Numbered from the stretch's first letter, positions 34,368 to 43,444 are shown. The stretch is 64,000 nucleotides of DNA from Poriferisodalis sp963663635 (GCA_963663635.2 CAXXMY010000011.1:744001-808000), one strand, 5' to 3'. The notes: generated by a model from the letters alone, not told the origin. Numbers and translations: made by a program.

Positions 34368-34410
34368 ATTGTAGATCCAATAGTTTCAACCTGAAAGGAA
34401 CTACTGGATC
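34368..34410 (-). promoter_or_regulatory. abiE promoter with inverted-repeat operator
   Basis: Minus-strand TACAAT (34368-34373) ends 6 nt before ATG 34361. Directly upstream are inverted arms GATCCAATAGTTTC (34374-34387) and GGAACTACTGGATC (34397-34410), complementary at 12 of 14 positions. AbiEi proteins are known to bind inverted repeats here, so autorepression is likely. Confidence 0.6.
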
Positions 34411-34440
34411 TCAGATATCACACGCAACTGCACCGAACCA

Positions 34441-35391
34441 CTAACTCAAAGCCTTCCGCCAGGGCGTTGCGTCGATGCCGGGGTAGCGGCGCTCGAGAGC
34501 GTCCACCAGCTCGGGCGTCCAGTAGGGGTGGCCGGGCAGCGGGGCGCCGAACAGAGCCAGCTCTTCGGGCGTGCAGGTAGCTGCGAACGAGATCCACGGC
34601 TTTCCAACCGTGACTGGCTGCACGTTGTCGTAGCCGATCCAGTCGGCGCCTGCCGGCTTGAACGAAGCGCTCATCAGAAAGCGGCTGCCGCCGGGCCTCG
34701 TCAGGTCGACCCCTCGGTGCCACACGTCGGGCCGGTAGGCCAAGAGCGAACCGCGTGCGCCGGCGGCGGAGAAGTGCTCGCCTGCCGGCGGGCCGTCGTA
34801 GGGCCGTGACGAGTCGGCTGGGCCTCCGGCAATCTCGGTTGGCGCGACGTCGGGTTCGACGTCGCTCAAGTAGAGGAACCCCTCCAGGTTCCACCAGCCG
34901 GGCTCGAGGCGATCGGGCACGACGTTGTGGTTCCGGTCCTGGTGGAACGGCTGCTCGTAGTTGGTGACGCCGGTGTACTTGCCCCAGATCCGGGCCTGGT
35001 AGATGCGGATGTCGTCGATGCCCATTGCCAGCCGTGCAAACGCCGCGATGCGAGGGTGCACCTGCAGCCGGTTCAACCGCGGCGAGGTGTAGGGGAACAG
35101 AATGTGCCCTAAGAACTGCTTGGGGCGGAAGGCGGCACCCTCAGCGTCGGCTTCGGGGAACTTGTGGCCCTGGTCGAAGCTGCGGCCGATGAACCGCTCT
35201 CGGAGTTCGGGATCGCCGCCGTGGAATTCCTCAGGGTGCGGGTACAGATTCCAGAGTTCCTCTACTGCCTCATCGATGTCCGCCGTCGGCACGAGACCGT
35301 GTACGAGCACCCAGCCCCGCTCGCGCCAGTGCTGCGCCGCCGTTTCGAGATCGAAGATCCCGGGGCCAGCGGCCGTCTCGGCAGTGCTCAC
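34441..35391 (-). CDS. Phytanoyl-CoA dioxygenase family (PhyH) protein
   Basis: Fe(II)/2-oxoglutarate-dependent oxygenase of 316 residues. Seen: the HxD iron ligands in 'EQPFHQDRNHNVV' and the distal His in 'RPDVWHRGVDLTRPGGSRF', the Arg there being the probable 2-oxoglutarate anchor. It would hydroxylate a small molecule or acyl chain; the substrate is unknown. GTG 35391 lies 4 nt after the SDR stop, with GGGAGCG upstream, so the SDR and this gene form an operon. Its end is about 80 nt from the abiE promoter region. Confidence 0.88.
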   Translation of the reverse strand: MSTAETAAGPGIFDLETAAQHWRERGWVLVHGLVPTADIDEAVEELWNLYPHPEEFHGGDPELRERFIGRSFDQGHKFPEADAEGAAFRPKQFLGHILFPYTSPRLNRLQVHPRIAAFARLAMGIDDIRIYQARIWGKYTGVTNYEQPFHQDRNHNVVPDRLEPGWWNLEGFLYLSDVEPDVAPTEIAGGPADSSRPYDGPPAGEHFSAAGARGSLLAYRPDVWHRGVDLTRPGGSRFLMSASFKPAGADWIGYDNVQPVTVGKPWISFAATCTPEELALFGAPLPGHPYWTPELVDALERRYPGIDATPWRKALS

Positions 35392-35395
35392 GACG

Positions 35396-36202
35396 TCAGC
35401 TCGCTCCCTGGGCGTCGTCGACGGTGATGCAGGTGCCCGACACGAACTCTGATGCCGGCGACACCAGGTACAGGAGCGTGGAGTCGAGATGCGAGGGCTT
35501 GCCCAGGCGTCGGCGCGGGAACATCTTGGTGATGTCTCCCATGCGTTCGAGCATGCCGTCCATCATCTCGCTCTCGAAGGCCCCCGGGGCGATGGCGTTG
35601 ACATTGACGTTGTAGCGGGCGAATTCCTGCGCCAGAACTTCGGTCATGCGCACGACGGCGCTCTTGGTGATCGCGTACATCGACGTCCCGATCGGCGCCC
35701 TGAATGCGGCCCCAGAGGAGATGTTGACGATTCGGCCTGGCAGTTCGGCTGCGATCAAACGGCGTGTGACCTCGCAGGAGAGATGGAACAGCGAGGTGAG
35801 ATTCGTGGCGATCATCTCGTCCACGAAAGCTGGGTCCATTTTGAGCGCGAGGCGAGCGTCGGGCTTGCCAGCGTTGTTGACGAGAATCTGCACCGGACCG
35901 AGCTGTTCTTCGACGGTGGCGACGGCCCCGAACAGCGCCTCCGTGTCGGTGACGTCGAGCGGCATCGGCAGCACTGTTGCGCCGTCGGCCTCCAGTTCGG
36001 CCGCCAATGCGTTCAGCCGCTCGACACGCCGCCCGCAGATGGCAACGCTGGCACCGCACGCCGCGAGCACGGTGGCGAAGCGCCTCCCCAATCCTGACGT
36101 GGTGCCGGTGACGATCGCTGTCTGGCCGCTGAGGTCAATTGACCACTGCGGTGCAAGGCTGCTTTCGGACCCGATGTCGTCGGCGCTGGCGTCGTCGGTC
36201 AT
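35396..36202 (-). CDS. Short-chain dehydrogenase/reductase
   Basis: Classical NAD(P)-dependent SDR of 268 residues. Seen: cofactor motif TGxxxGxG in 'AIVTGTTSGLGRRFATVLAA', 'ILVNNAGKPDARL', catalytic Ser in 'GRIVNISSGAAF', and YxxxK in 'SMYAITKSAVVRM'. The C-terminal 'EFVSGTCITVDDAQGAS' is the usual SDR end. A hydrophilic extension of about 25 residues precedes the Rossmann fold. AGGGGGAA stands upstream of the ATG. Paired with the PhyH gene, it may oxidise the hydroxylated product (inference). Confidence 0.9.
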   Translation of the reverse strand: MTDDASADDIGSESSLAPQWSIDLSGQTAIVTGTTSGLGRRFATVLAACGASVAICGRRVERLNALAAELEADGATVLPMPLDVTDTEALFGAVATVEEQLGPVQILVNNAGKPDARLALKMDPAFVDEMIATNLTSLFHLSCEVTRRLIAAELPGRIVNISSGAAFRAPIGTSMYAITKSAVVRMTEVLAQEFARYNVNVNAIAPGAFESEMMDGMLERMGDITKMFPRRRLGKPSHLDSTLLYLVSPASEFVSGTCITVDDAQGAS

Positions 36203-36324
36203 GGCATTCCCCCTGTACTGCGGTCTGGGCTACCTGCGGATCGCAGCGTATTGGGCAGCCGCTGCCTCGCTCACAGGTGGGCGCCGCCGCGCACCGCACC
36301 GCGAACGCAACTGCCCAGCGGCCG

Positions 36325-36330
36325 TAGCCT
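36325..36330 (+). promoter_or_regulatory. EamA transporter leaderless -10 element
   Basis: TAGCCT ends 7 nt before GTG 36338, deciding this start. Confidence 0.55.
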
Positions 36331-36337
36331 CGCTGAG

Positions 36338-37423
36338 GTGAGGGGATCGGATCGGGCTGCGCCGCTGGGCCGCAGAGCGCCGGGACCTTCGGCCCACAGC
36401 CGTGCCGTGTTCGTCGTGGCGCCTGCCATCGGTCGAGCGGGCGGGGTGCCGGGCCGTTCCAACGGCGCGATCACCCCTGCGCAGTTGGCACGTGTGGGCG
36501 GGTTGGCCCCCGTACGCCCCACGAGCGCCGGGCTGCCGCTCGTCATCATGGGCCTCGTCGTCATCTCCTGGGGCATGGGTACGCCGTTCGCAAAGCTGCT
36601 CACAGCGCCCCCGATGGTCAGCGCCGTCATTCGCTTCGGCATGTCCACGCCGTTCTTGCTGGCCCTGCTCGCGTTGCGACGCCGCTGGCTGTCGCGGCGG
36701 GTGTTCTGGCAGACAGCGCTGCCGGGACTGTCGTTCGGCATCAACATGGTCTTTGTCTTCGCTGCGGTGCAGGAAGTCACGATCTCGGTGATGTCAGTGA
36801 TGATGGCTCTGCAGCCCGCGATGCTGCTCGCTGTCGTCGGCCGCCTGTTCGGCGACCGGGTGAGCTTCCGTCAGATCGTGTTCACCCTGGTGGGTGTTCT
36901 CGGCGTCGTGGGTGTGATTGCCGGGGCCGGCGGAGAGTTCCGAGCCAGCGCGTTCGGGCTGTTCTTGACGGCGATGTCGGTGCTCACGTTCAGCGTCTAT
37001 TTCGTGCTGACCCGGGTCGCTCGCGCCGCGGGCGATGTCGATCCCATCGAATGGATGGCGGGCATCAACTTCTGGTCGCTGATCGCAGCGATCCCGCCCA
37101 CGCTGCTGTGGGTCAAACCGCACCAATTCGCCGAATTCGGGGGCTTGGACTGGCTGTGGATCGTCATCGTGGCCTTCGTGACCGGCGTGTTCGGCCATGT
37201 GCTCATGACGTGGTGTCACGGTCACATCGAGGTGGCCCGCTCATCGCTGTACGTGCTCGCCATGCACCTTGTGGCGGTCGGTCTGGCGTGGGTGATGCAC
37301 GGCGAGCCGGTGACCCCGATCCAGTTCGCGGCCGGCTTCGTGGTGCTGGTCTCAGTAGCGATGGTGATCCGCACCCCGGCCGGGCCACGCATGCCGCGAG
37401 CACCCGCTGCCGCGGAGTACTGA
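36338..37423 (+). CDS. EamA/DMT superfamily transporter
   Basis: Ten-helix drug/metabolite transporter made of two EamA halves; 361 residues. After a basic, unstructured N-terminus of about 60 residues, membrane segments begin at 'LPLVIMGLVVISWGMG', and the typical EamA text 'AVQEVTISVMSVMMALQPAM' follows in the first half, with 'LTFSVYFVLTRVARAAG' in the second. 'VARSSLYVLAMHLVAVGLAW' closes the second half. GTG 36338 is chosen from the -10 spacing. Substrate unknown; it is divergent from the SDR-PhyH operon. Confidence 0.88.
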   Translation: MRGSDRAAPLGRRAPGPSAHSRAVFVVAPAIGRAGGVPGRSNGAITPAQLARVGGLAPVRPTSAGLPLVIMGLVVISWGMGTPFAKLLTAPPMVSAVIRFGMSTPFLLALLALRRRWLSRRVFWQTALPGLSFGINMVFVFAAVQEVTISVMSVMMALQPAMLLAVVGRLFGDRVSFRQIVFTLVGVLGVVGVIAGAGGEFRASAFGLFLTAMSVLTFSVYFVLTRVARAAGDVDPIEWMAGINFWSLIAAIPPTLLWVKPHQFAEFGGLDWLWIVIVAFVTGVFGHVLMTWCHGHIEVARSSLYVLAMHLVAVGLAWVMHGEPVTPIQFAAGFVVLVSVAMVIRTPAGPRMPRAPAAAEY

Positions 37424-37529
37424 AAGCGACCCGGCGGGGTGCACACCGCTGAGTACGCTCGCCATTGAGTGCAGTGCTCAGCCGAGATGCGGCAATTCGC
37501 ACATCTGCCACTCACTAAGGAGCGTCGCG

Positions 37530-38375
37530 ATGGGCCGCCTATCAAATACTTGGCATCTCACCAAGGTCTCGTGGTCGCTGCTGAAGAAGGACCGCGAGCT
37601 GCTCTGGTTGCCGGTCATCAGCGGGCTGGTCATCCTCGCCCTGCTGGCTGTGTATCTGGTGGCGTCACTGACCACCGGCGGCATCGACGTTGACGAGGGA
37701 TCCGAAGGATTCGGCGGCATCGCCATTGTGCTCGGCGTCGTGTTCGCGTTCGCAGCGACCGGCACCGGAGTGTTCTTCGAGGGAGCGCTCGTCGCGGGTG
37801 CCTACGATCGCATGACCGGCGGTGACCCGACCGTGCGCAGCGCAATCGGCAAGGCCACAGGCCGGCTGCCCAGCCTGCTCGGCTGGGCGATCGTCTCTGC
37901 GACCGTAGGAATGCTGCTGCGGGCACTGGAACAACGGCTGCCGTCGCTGGCCCGCATCCTGTTGTGGTTCGTCGAGGCAGCCTGGGCGATCGCCACGTAC
38001 TTGGTGGTCCCCGCCATCATGATCGACGACTACCGACCGATTGCGAGCATCAAGCACTCGGCGTCGCTGGTTCGTCGAACCTGGGGCGAGAACATCATCT
38101 CGCAAGCCGGATTCGGGCTGCTCGGGTTCCTGCTGATGCTGCCGGCAATCCTGGTCGGTGTCGTCATCGCACTGATTCTGCCCGGAATCATCGGCATCGT
38201 TGTCGGCGGCGCAATCGGACTGGCCGGTGCCGTGGCCGTCCTTGTCGTCATCAGCGCCCTCAGCATCTACTTCAAGACGGCGCTGTACGTGTATGCCACC
38301 GACGGCAGTGTGCTCGGCGGTTTCGACGGCGACCAGATGCGCAATACGTTTCGGGCCAAGAGGCAGCGCCGCTAG
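37530..38375 (+). CDS. DUF6159 family membrane protein
   Basis: A 281-residue polytopic membrane protein. Seen: 'SNTWHLTKVSWSLLKKDREL', the conserved N-terminal amphipathic start of this family, then about six hydrophobic segments, 'FFEGALVAGAYDRMTGGDP', and 'KTALYVYATDGSVLGGFDGD' near the end. AAGGAG precedes ATG 37530 at good spacing. The family has no known function. It is monocistronic, with the convergent LLM oxidoreductase gene ending 9 nt away. Confidence 0.75.
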   Translation: MGRLSNTWHLTKVSWSLLKKDRELLWLPVISGLVILALLAVYLVASLTTGGIDVDEGSEGFGGIAIVLGVVFAFAATGTGVFFEGALVAGAYDRMTGGDPTVRSAIGKATGRLPSLLGWAIVSATVGMLLRALEQRLPSLARILLWFVEAAWAIATYLVVPAIMIDDYRPIASIKHSASLVRRTWGENIISQAGFGLLGFLLMLPAILVGVVIALILPGIIGIVVGGAIGLAGAVAVLVVISALSIYFKTALYVYATDGSVLGGFDGDQMRNTFRAKRQRR

Positions 38376-38384
38376 GCAGCAACC

Positions 38385-39221
38385 TCAGCGTCCGACATCG
38401 AAGGTCGAGCCAAACGCAGCTAAGGCGTCACTGATCAGGCCCACGTCACCTGTATTCCACGACACGACCAGTTCGGTGACGCCGACATCGGCGTAGTCGG
38501 CGACCAGCTCCGGCGTGAGGCCGTCGCTGTCGAGCCGAACCGAGACCTCGGCGGGAATGCCCGGTCGACCGGCCGCTTCGGCCGCAGAGATGATCGTCGG
38601 CAGCCGCTTCGCGACCGACTCCGGCGACAGGCCAAGCGGGTGCCAGCCGTCGCCGAGACGGCCGACGCGTCGCAGCGCCGGCGCACGGTTGCCGCCGATG
38701 AGGATGGGCGGGCGGGGCGCCTGCAGCGGCTTGGGCGAGCTGACAGCACCGGTGAACGAATAGTGCTCACCGTCGAAGTCTGCGCTGGGCTGGGTCCACA
38801 GCAGGTCGAGCACTCGGATGAACTCGTTGCTGAGCGCTCCTCGGTCGTCGTAACCCACGCCGAGCAGTGCGTTCTCCTCGGGCAAGCTGCCAACGCCGAG
38901 TCCGACGACGAGCCGCCCGCCGCTCAGCCGGTCCAGCGTCGCAAGCTCTTTGGCGAGCACCATCGGGTGCAGGTATGGCATCACCAGCACGCTGGTGCCG
39001 AGGCGGACCCGCTGGGTGCGCGACGCAATCCACGTCAGCGTCACCAGTGCATCGTGATACGGCCGCTCGCCCAGCCGATCGGCGACATAGCCGATGTTCA
39101 GCACGTGGTGATTCACCCACACCGAGTCGAAGCCGAGCTCCTCGGCCTGCACCGCCAGCGCGACCACCTCGGCAGGATCGTCGACCCCGAAGTTGTTCGG
39201 AACGGTGAACCCGAATTTCAT
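38385..39221 (-). CDS. LLM-class (F420-dependent type) oxidoreductase
   Basis: Bacterial luciferase-like TIM-barrel oxidoreductase of 278 residues. In actinobacteria most relatives use F420. Seen: 'MKFGFTVPNNFGVDDPAEVV', 'AEELGFDSVWVNHHVL', 'RVRLGTSVLVMPYLHPMVLA', 'LDRLSGGRLVVGLGVG' and 'RPPILIGGNRAPALRRVGRL'. ATG 39221 has AGGAG upstream. It lies 61 nt downstream of the class III aminotransferase gene on the same strand and probably shares its transcript. Substrate unknown. Confidence 0.88.
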   Translation of the reverse strand: MKFGFTVPNNFGVDDPAEVVALAVQAEELGFDSVWVNHHVLNIGYVADRLGERPYHDALVTLTWIASRTQRVRLGTSVLVMPYLHPMVLAKELATLDRLSGGRLVVGLGVGSLPEENALLGVGYDDRGALSNEFIRVLDLLWTQPSADFDGEHYSFTGAVSSPKPLQAPRPPILIGGNRAPALRRVGRLGDGWHPLGLSPESVAKRLPTIISAAEAAGRPGIPAEVSVRLDSDGLTPELVADYADVGVTELVVSWNTGDVGLISDALAAFGSTFDVGR

Positions 39222-39282
39222 GCGTCGTCTCCTGTGACGTGCTGGTGTCAGATCTGCTCGGCGACGGGTCGCCGCGGTTGTG

Positions 39283-40506
39283 TCAAGCCAAGGCAGCGAA
39301 CGCCTGGTCGGCGATATCGCAGGTGCGATCGATGTCCTCGTCGCTGTGGGCCAGTGAGACGAAGCTGTTGTGGTAGCTGAGCAGGTACGCGCCCCGCTGC
39401 ACGCACTCGGAGATCCAGCGGGCGTGAAAGCGCGAGCCGCCGTCGCCGATGATGCGCAGATACGGCATCGGCGCCACGCCGGTGACCCGCAGGTCGTGGC
39501 CGTGCGCGGCGGCCACGTCCGCCAGGCCTTTGCCGAGCCGTTCGCCGATCTCAGTGATGGCGGTAGCGGCGTCTGCGGCCTCGAGTTCTTCGAGCGTCGC
39601 AAGCGCGGCAGCCATCGGCGCTGCGTTGAAGAACTGCGTGCCCGTGTAGAACGTGTCGCCGGCAGCCTGCTTGAGCGCATCGCTGCCTGCCAGCGCAGCG
39701 ATCGGGTGGCCGTTGCCGAGCGCTTTGCCGAAGCACATCAGATCGGGCGTGAATCCGTACGCGGCGTGCGAGCCCGCCAGGTCGATCCGGAAACCGGAAC
39801 GGACGTCGTCGACGATGAGGGCCACGCCCGCAGCGCGGCAGGCCTGTTCGACCTCGGCCCAGTAACCGTCGTCGGGCAGCACGTTGTCGGCGAACACCGG
39901 ATGGTGGTACGGCGACGAGATGAAGCAGGCGATGTCGTCGGGATGCTCGGCGATCGCTGCTCGGATCGCGGCGGCGTCATTCCACGGCACTTCGATGACG
40001 AGGGCCTGATCCTCGGCGACGGTGCCTGAGTTGCCGGGCGTCTGCATCCACGGCGCCGAGCCGTGGTAGCCGCCCTGGATCTTCAGTACCCGCTTGCGGC
40101 CAGTGGCAGCGCGGGCGACCATCACCGCCAACCCAGTGGAGTCAGCGCCGTTCTTGCCGAACATCGCCCAGTCCGCACCGTCAACCATGTCGACGAGCCG
40201 TTCGGCAAGGTCGATCAGGATCGGAGCCGCGATGCTGACCGTGTTGCCCTTCGTCATCTGCCGGGCCGCTGCCTCGTCGACCTTCGGATGGTTGTAGCCC
40301 AGGATCATGGGCCCGTAGGCGCACATCCAGTCGATGTAGGTGTTGCCGTCGACGTCGGTGAAGTGGGCACCGGCGCTGGATGAGAAGAACACCGGGCCGG
40401 CACCTTGGGCCGCCGGTCCGTAGTGGCCGTATACGCCTTTGGGAATGACCGCCTGTGCCCGTTCATAGAGCGCTCGCGACTGCGGCGTCTGCATCGGCTC
40501 GCTCAT
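39283..40506 (-). CDS. Class III aminotransferase, glutamate-1-semialdehyde aminomutase-like
   Basis: PLP enzyme of 407 residues. Seen: 'DVDGNTYIDWMCAYGPMILG' followed by YNHP, the phosphate-binding region 'MFGKNGADSTGLAVMVARAA', 'ALIVDDVRSGFRIDL' with the PLP Asp, and the Schiff-base Lys in 'DLMCFGKALGNGHPIAALAG'. The overall pattern is closest to GSA aminomutase, but a haem-pathway context is absent and the neighbours are catabolic, so it is probably an aminotransferase or aminomutase for another substrate. GGAGGGAAGG precedes ATG 40506. Confidence 0.85.
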   Translation of the reverse strand: MSEPMQTPQSRALYERAQAVIPKGVYGHYGPAAQGAGPVFFSSSAGAHFTDVDGNTYIDWMCAYGPMILGYNHPKVDEAAARQMTKGNTVSIAAPILIDLAERLVDMVDGADWAMFGKNGADSTGLAVMVARAATGRKRVLKIQGGYHGSAPWMQTPGNSGTVAEDQALVIEVPWNDAAAIRAAIAEHPDDIACFISSPYHHPVFADNVLPDDGYWAEVEQACRAAGVALIVDDVRSGFRIDLAGSHAAYGFTPDLMCFGKALGNGHPIAALAGSDALKQAAGDTFYTGTQFFNAAPMAAALATLEELEAADAATAITEIGERLGKGLADVAAAHGHDLRVTGVAPMPYLRIIGDGGSRFHARWISECVQRGAYLLSYHNSFVSLAHSDEDIDRTCDIADQAFAALA

Positions 40507-40599
40507 GTCCCTTCCTCCCTCCGAGAAGTTCCCGATGGCCCGCATCCTGACATACCCCGATGCCTGCGCACCGCGGAGTTGGGCGAGTCCGGGGACCGC

Positions 40600-41790
40600 T
40601 CAGGAGTAGATCGACGGCAGTGAGCGGGCGATGCGGTCGGTCTGGATCTCGGTGCTGCCGTCGACGTAGTTGGCGATGCGGGCTCCGGCGAGGTGACGGC
40701 CCCAGGGGTGCTCGTCGCGGAGACCTTCCGCGCCCATTGCCTGGATGCAGACTGCGATGTCGGCCTCGGCTGTCTCGGTGGCGAACTTCTTGGCATGCGC
40801 TGCGGGCAGGATCGCCCCGGATGCGTCGCCGGTGCGCAGCGACTCGGTTACGGCGTCGATGGCCGCGCTGACCAGCAGCCGCGTCGCTTCGAGGCGGTTC
40901 GCGACGTCGGCGAGCTTCCACGCCAGGCCCTGATGGGCGATGATCGGGCGCCCGAATGCCTCACGTTGGGTGCCGTAGCGCACTGCGCCGGCCAACGTGG
41001 CCTCAACCATGGCCCAGCACATCGCAGCGACGTACGTGCGTGCGCCGTTGATGCTCGACATCGCAGCGCCGAAGGCCGCTCCGGCCGGTGCGATCAGATC
41101 ACCAGCTTCGGCGATATAGCCGTCGAGCCGGAATCCGCCCGCTCCGATCAGGTGGCCGCCTGCGAGCTCATACGGCGGCAGCCGTTCGAAGCCGGGCCTC
41201 GTGCCGTCGATCAGAAACGACGCGATGCCCCGACCGCGGGAGCCGGGCTCGGTCTGGACGTAACAGAAGATCACGTCGGAGTGCGCGGCGTTGGTGATCC
41301 ACGCTTTGGCACCGTTGAGCCGCCAGCCACCGTCAACCGGGGTCGCCGTGGTGGCGATGTTTGCGAAGTCGCTCCCTGCGCCCGGTTCGGTGAGCGCCGA
41401 TGAGCCGAAGCGACGCCCGGTCATGAGGTCTGCGAGGTAGCGGTCGCGGTGCGTGTCGCTGCCGAACTGCGCGACCCGCGCTGCCACGTTGGCGGTATTC
41501 ACCAGGCTGAACGCGAACGGCATAGACACGGCGCTCAGCACCTCGACGACTCGGCACTTCTGGCCGAAGCTGAGCCCCTTGCCGCCCAGTGCCACGGGCA
41601 CCTCCATTGCCAGCAGCCCGAGTTCGGTCGCCGCAACCAGCGCCTCGGGCGCCATGCGACGCTCGTGCTCCCAACGAGCCACATTGGGTTCTATTTCGGC
41701 GTCTCGAAAGGCTCGAACGTGGTCGAGCCAGTCGGAGAACGCATCGGTGTCCATGCCGGGGTTTGCAACGTGCAGCTTCGAATCAGCCAT
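40600..41790 (-). CDS. Acyl-CoA dehydrogenase family protein
   Basis: FAD-dependent acyl-CoA dehydrogenase, 396 residues. Seen: 'ALTEPGAGSDFANIATTATP', 'LNGAKAWITNAAHSDV', 'QREAFGRPIIAHQGLAWKLA', and the C-terminal 'YVDGSTEIQTDRIARSLPS', replacing the usual YxGTxEI with VDGSTEI. ATG 41790 ('MADSKLH') stands 7 nt after a TACGGT -10. Probably oxidises an acyl-CoA in the catabolic block; chain specificity cannot be read. The gene is divergent from the Nudix hydrolase. Confidence 0.9.
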   Translation of the reverse strand: MADSKLHVANPGMDTDAFSDWLDHVRAFRDAEIEPNVARWEHERRMAPEALVAATELGLLAMEVPVALGGKGLSFGQKCRVVEVLSAVSMPFAFSLVNTANVAARVAQFGSDTHRDRYLADLMTGRRFGSSALTEPGAGSDFANIATTATPVDGGWRLNGAKAWITNAAHSDVIFCYVQTEPGSRGRGIASFLIDGTRPGFERLPPYELAGGHLIGAGGFRLDGYIAEAGDLIAPAGAAFGAAMSSINGARTYVAAMCWAMVEATLAGAVRYGTQREAFGRPIIAHQGLAWKLADVANRLEATRLLVSAAIDAVTESLRTGDASGAILPAAHAKKFATETAEADIAVCIQAMGAEGLRDEHPWGRHLAGARIANYVDGSTEIQTDRIARSLPSIYS

Positions 41791-41797
41791 CGCGGTG

Positions 41798-41803
41798 ACC
41801 GTA
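41798..41803 (-). promoter_or_regulatory. Acyl-CoA dehydrogenase leaderless -10 element
   Basis: Minus-strand TACGGT ends 7 nt before ATG 41790; divergent with the Nudix promoter 45 nt away. Confidence 0.55.
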
Positions 41804-41848
41804 CCAGCGCGCATTTCGGGTCTCCGGGCCGCCGCGCACGCTCCGGCC

Positions 41849-41854
41849 TACGCT
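41849..41854 (+). promoter_or_regulatory. Nudix hydrolase leaderless -10 element
   Basis: TACGCT ends 8 nt before GTG 41863 and decides that start; the open frame runs 400 nt further upstream through the antisense of the neighbouring gene. Confidence 0.5.
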
Positions 41855-41862
41855 GCGTTGCT

Positions 41863-42498
41863 GTGGCCGGGTGGCATCAGGGCGTCAGAGCATTCGCAGC
41901 GCAGCGCCTGAGCGAGGTGTTGAACCACACCGGCGACACATCGCACCATGGTCCGAGCGCTGCGGTGGCAGCGGTGCTGCGCGCCAACGGCCCCAGCCCC
42001 GAGATGCTCTTCATCGAACGGGCAACCCGCGACGGCGATCCGTGGTCGGGCCACATGGCGTTTCCGGGCGGCCGAACCGAACCGACCGACGATGACACAT
42101 TTGACACCGCCGTGCGGGAGAGCCGTGAGGAAATCGGGTTCGACATCACCGCTCACCGCGGGGTTCAGTGGCTTGGTCGGCTCGATGACCTTGAGGGCAG
42201 CCCACGCTGGTCGAACTCGGGGCTGCGGGTGACACCGCATGTGTGCTGGCTCGACGGAGCTCGACCGGATCTGACGCTGAACCACGAGGTGGCCGCCGCG
42301 CTGTGGGTGCCAGTTGCCGAGTTGGCCAATCCTGCGCACCACATCGATTATCACTATCCACCCCGCCCCGACATGCATTTTCCCGGCATCGAGATCGGCC
42401 ATGGCCGAGTCGTGTGGGGCCTCACACTGCGGATGCTGGCGGACCTGTTCACTCGAGTCGGCCATCCGCTGCCAATCGACATGAGCCCCGCCCGCTGA
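41863..42498 (+). CDS. Nudix hydrolase, CoA pyrophosphatase-like
   Basis: 211-residue Nudix enzyme. The Nudix box is 'GGRTEPTDDDTFDTAVREsREEIGF' in pattern: GGR..(x)..AVRESREEIGFD, matching GX5EX7REUXEEXGU with a few extra residues after the first Gly. Upstream 'MLFIERATRDGDPWSGHMAF' followed by PGG resembles the CoA pyrophosphatase subgroup ('SGHMAFPGG'). It probably cleaves CoA derivatives or another nucleoside diphosphate compound, fitting the acyl-CoA context (inference). The GTG start has no ribosome site but a leaderless -10. Confidence 0.85.
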   Translation: MAGWHQGVRAFAAQRLSEVLNHTGDTSHHGPSAAVAAVLRANGPSPEMLFIERATRDGDPWSGHMAFPGGRTEPTDDDTFDTAVRESREEIGFDITAHRGVQWLGRLDDLEGSPRWSNSGLRVTPHVCWLDGARPDLTLNHEVAAALWVPVAELANPAHHIDYHYPPRPDMHFPGIEIGHGRVVWGLTLRMLADLFTRVGHPLPIDMSPAR

Positions 42499-42604
42499 GG
42501 CCGCCAAGCCTGCGCACCCGCTTGTTCGTTAGTGTCCGCACACCACGCGGCGATTGGCGGGGCCGATAGCTGAGTGTGAGGATTCACCGAAGAGGGAGAC
42601 GCCG

Positions 42605-43444
42605 ATGAGCGCTGAGTTCGAACTGGAATTGCTGAGTTCGGGATGGGGTTTGATCGAGGGCCCGCGAGTTGACGAGAACGACAACTTCTATTTTTCTGAT
42701 GTGCCGAATGGCGGCGTTCGGCGCCGTCGTCCCGACGGCGAGATCGAGATCGTCGTTCCGAAGCGACGCGGCGTTGGCGGGATGGTGCTGCACGCCGACG
42801 GCGGTGTCGTGGTCGGCGGGCGCAACATCCAGCACGTCACTGACGCAGGCTCGGAGGTGCTGTTCGCGCCCGACGTGGCGGGCTTCAACGACATGCACAC
42901 CGATGCGGCAGGCCGCATCTATGTGGGCTCGTTGCGGCGCAGCCCCTTCGACGAAGAAGCGGCCGACGAGCCTGGCGAGCTGTACCGCATAGAACTGGAC
43001 GGCTCCGGCACCGAGGTCTACGGCGACGTTCGGCTGACCAACGGCATCGGCTTCTCGCCCGACGGCAGTCGGCTGTATCACTCCGACAGCATCCCGGGGC
43101 GTATCTGGGTATCGGATGTGGACGGCGATGAGGTCACGAATCGCCGCGAGTTCGTCCGACAGCGGCAGATTCCCGATGGCCTGGCGGTGGACGTCGAGGA
43201 CGGCGTGTGGGTGGCACTGGCCGAGGGCGGCCGGGTGCAGCGCTTCACTCCCGACGGCGAGGTCGACATTGCCGTGGAGATCCCCGATCCGTTCGTGACC
43301 AGCGTCTGTTTCGGCGGCGCGGACATGCAAGACCTGTACGTGGTTACGGGCGGCGGCACGCCCGACGGCGGATGCATCTTCCGCACCCGGGCGCCGATTG
43401 CCGGTGTTCCGACGCCGCTGGCACGGGTGCGCTCGAGCCAATGA
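42605..43444 (+). CDS. SMP-30/gluconolactonase family protein (second copy)
   Basis: Six-bladed propeller hydrolase, 279 residues. Seen: 'LIEGPRVDENDNFYFSDV' with the first metal-ligand Glu, 'FNDMHTDAAGRIYVGSLRRS', 'LTNGIGFSPDGSRLYHSDSI' with Asn and Asp ligands, and 'IPDGLAVDVEDGVWVALAEG'. Compared with the protein at 29484 the sequence is well diverged, so this is not a recent duplicate. ATG 42605 has GAGGGAG upstream. Its stop lies at the edge of a 14-bp tandem repeat leading into the alpha/beta hydrolase gene. Confidence 0.88.
   Translation: MSAEFELELLSSGWGLIEGPRVDENDNFYFSDVPNGGVRRRRPDGEIEIVVPKRRGVGGMVLHADGGVVVGGRNIQHVTDAGSEVLFAPDVAGFNDMHTDAAGRIYVGSLRRSPFDEEAADEPGELYRIELDGSGTEVYGDVRLTNGIGFSPDGSRLYHSDSIPGRIWVSDVDGDEVTNRREFVRQRQIPDGLAVDVEDGVWVALAEGGRVQRFTPDGEVDIAVEIPDPFVTSVCFGGADMQDLYVVTGGGTPDGGCIFRTRAPIAGVPTPLARVRSSQ

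Noticed and set aside
39283..40506. Assignment as hemL
   Set aside because: Similarity is to the aminomutase type, but no haem genes are near and the surroundings are catabolic; left as a generic class III aminotransferase.
41449..41862. Upstream extension of the Nudix gene
   Set aside because: It runs antisense through the acyl-CoA dehydrogenase gene and crosses both divergent promoters; GTG 41863 fits the Nudix family.
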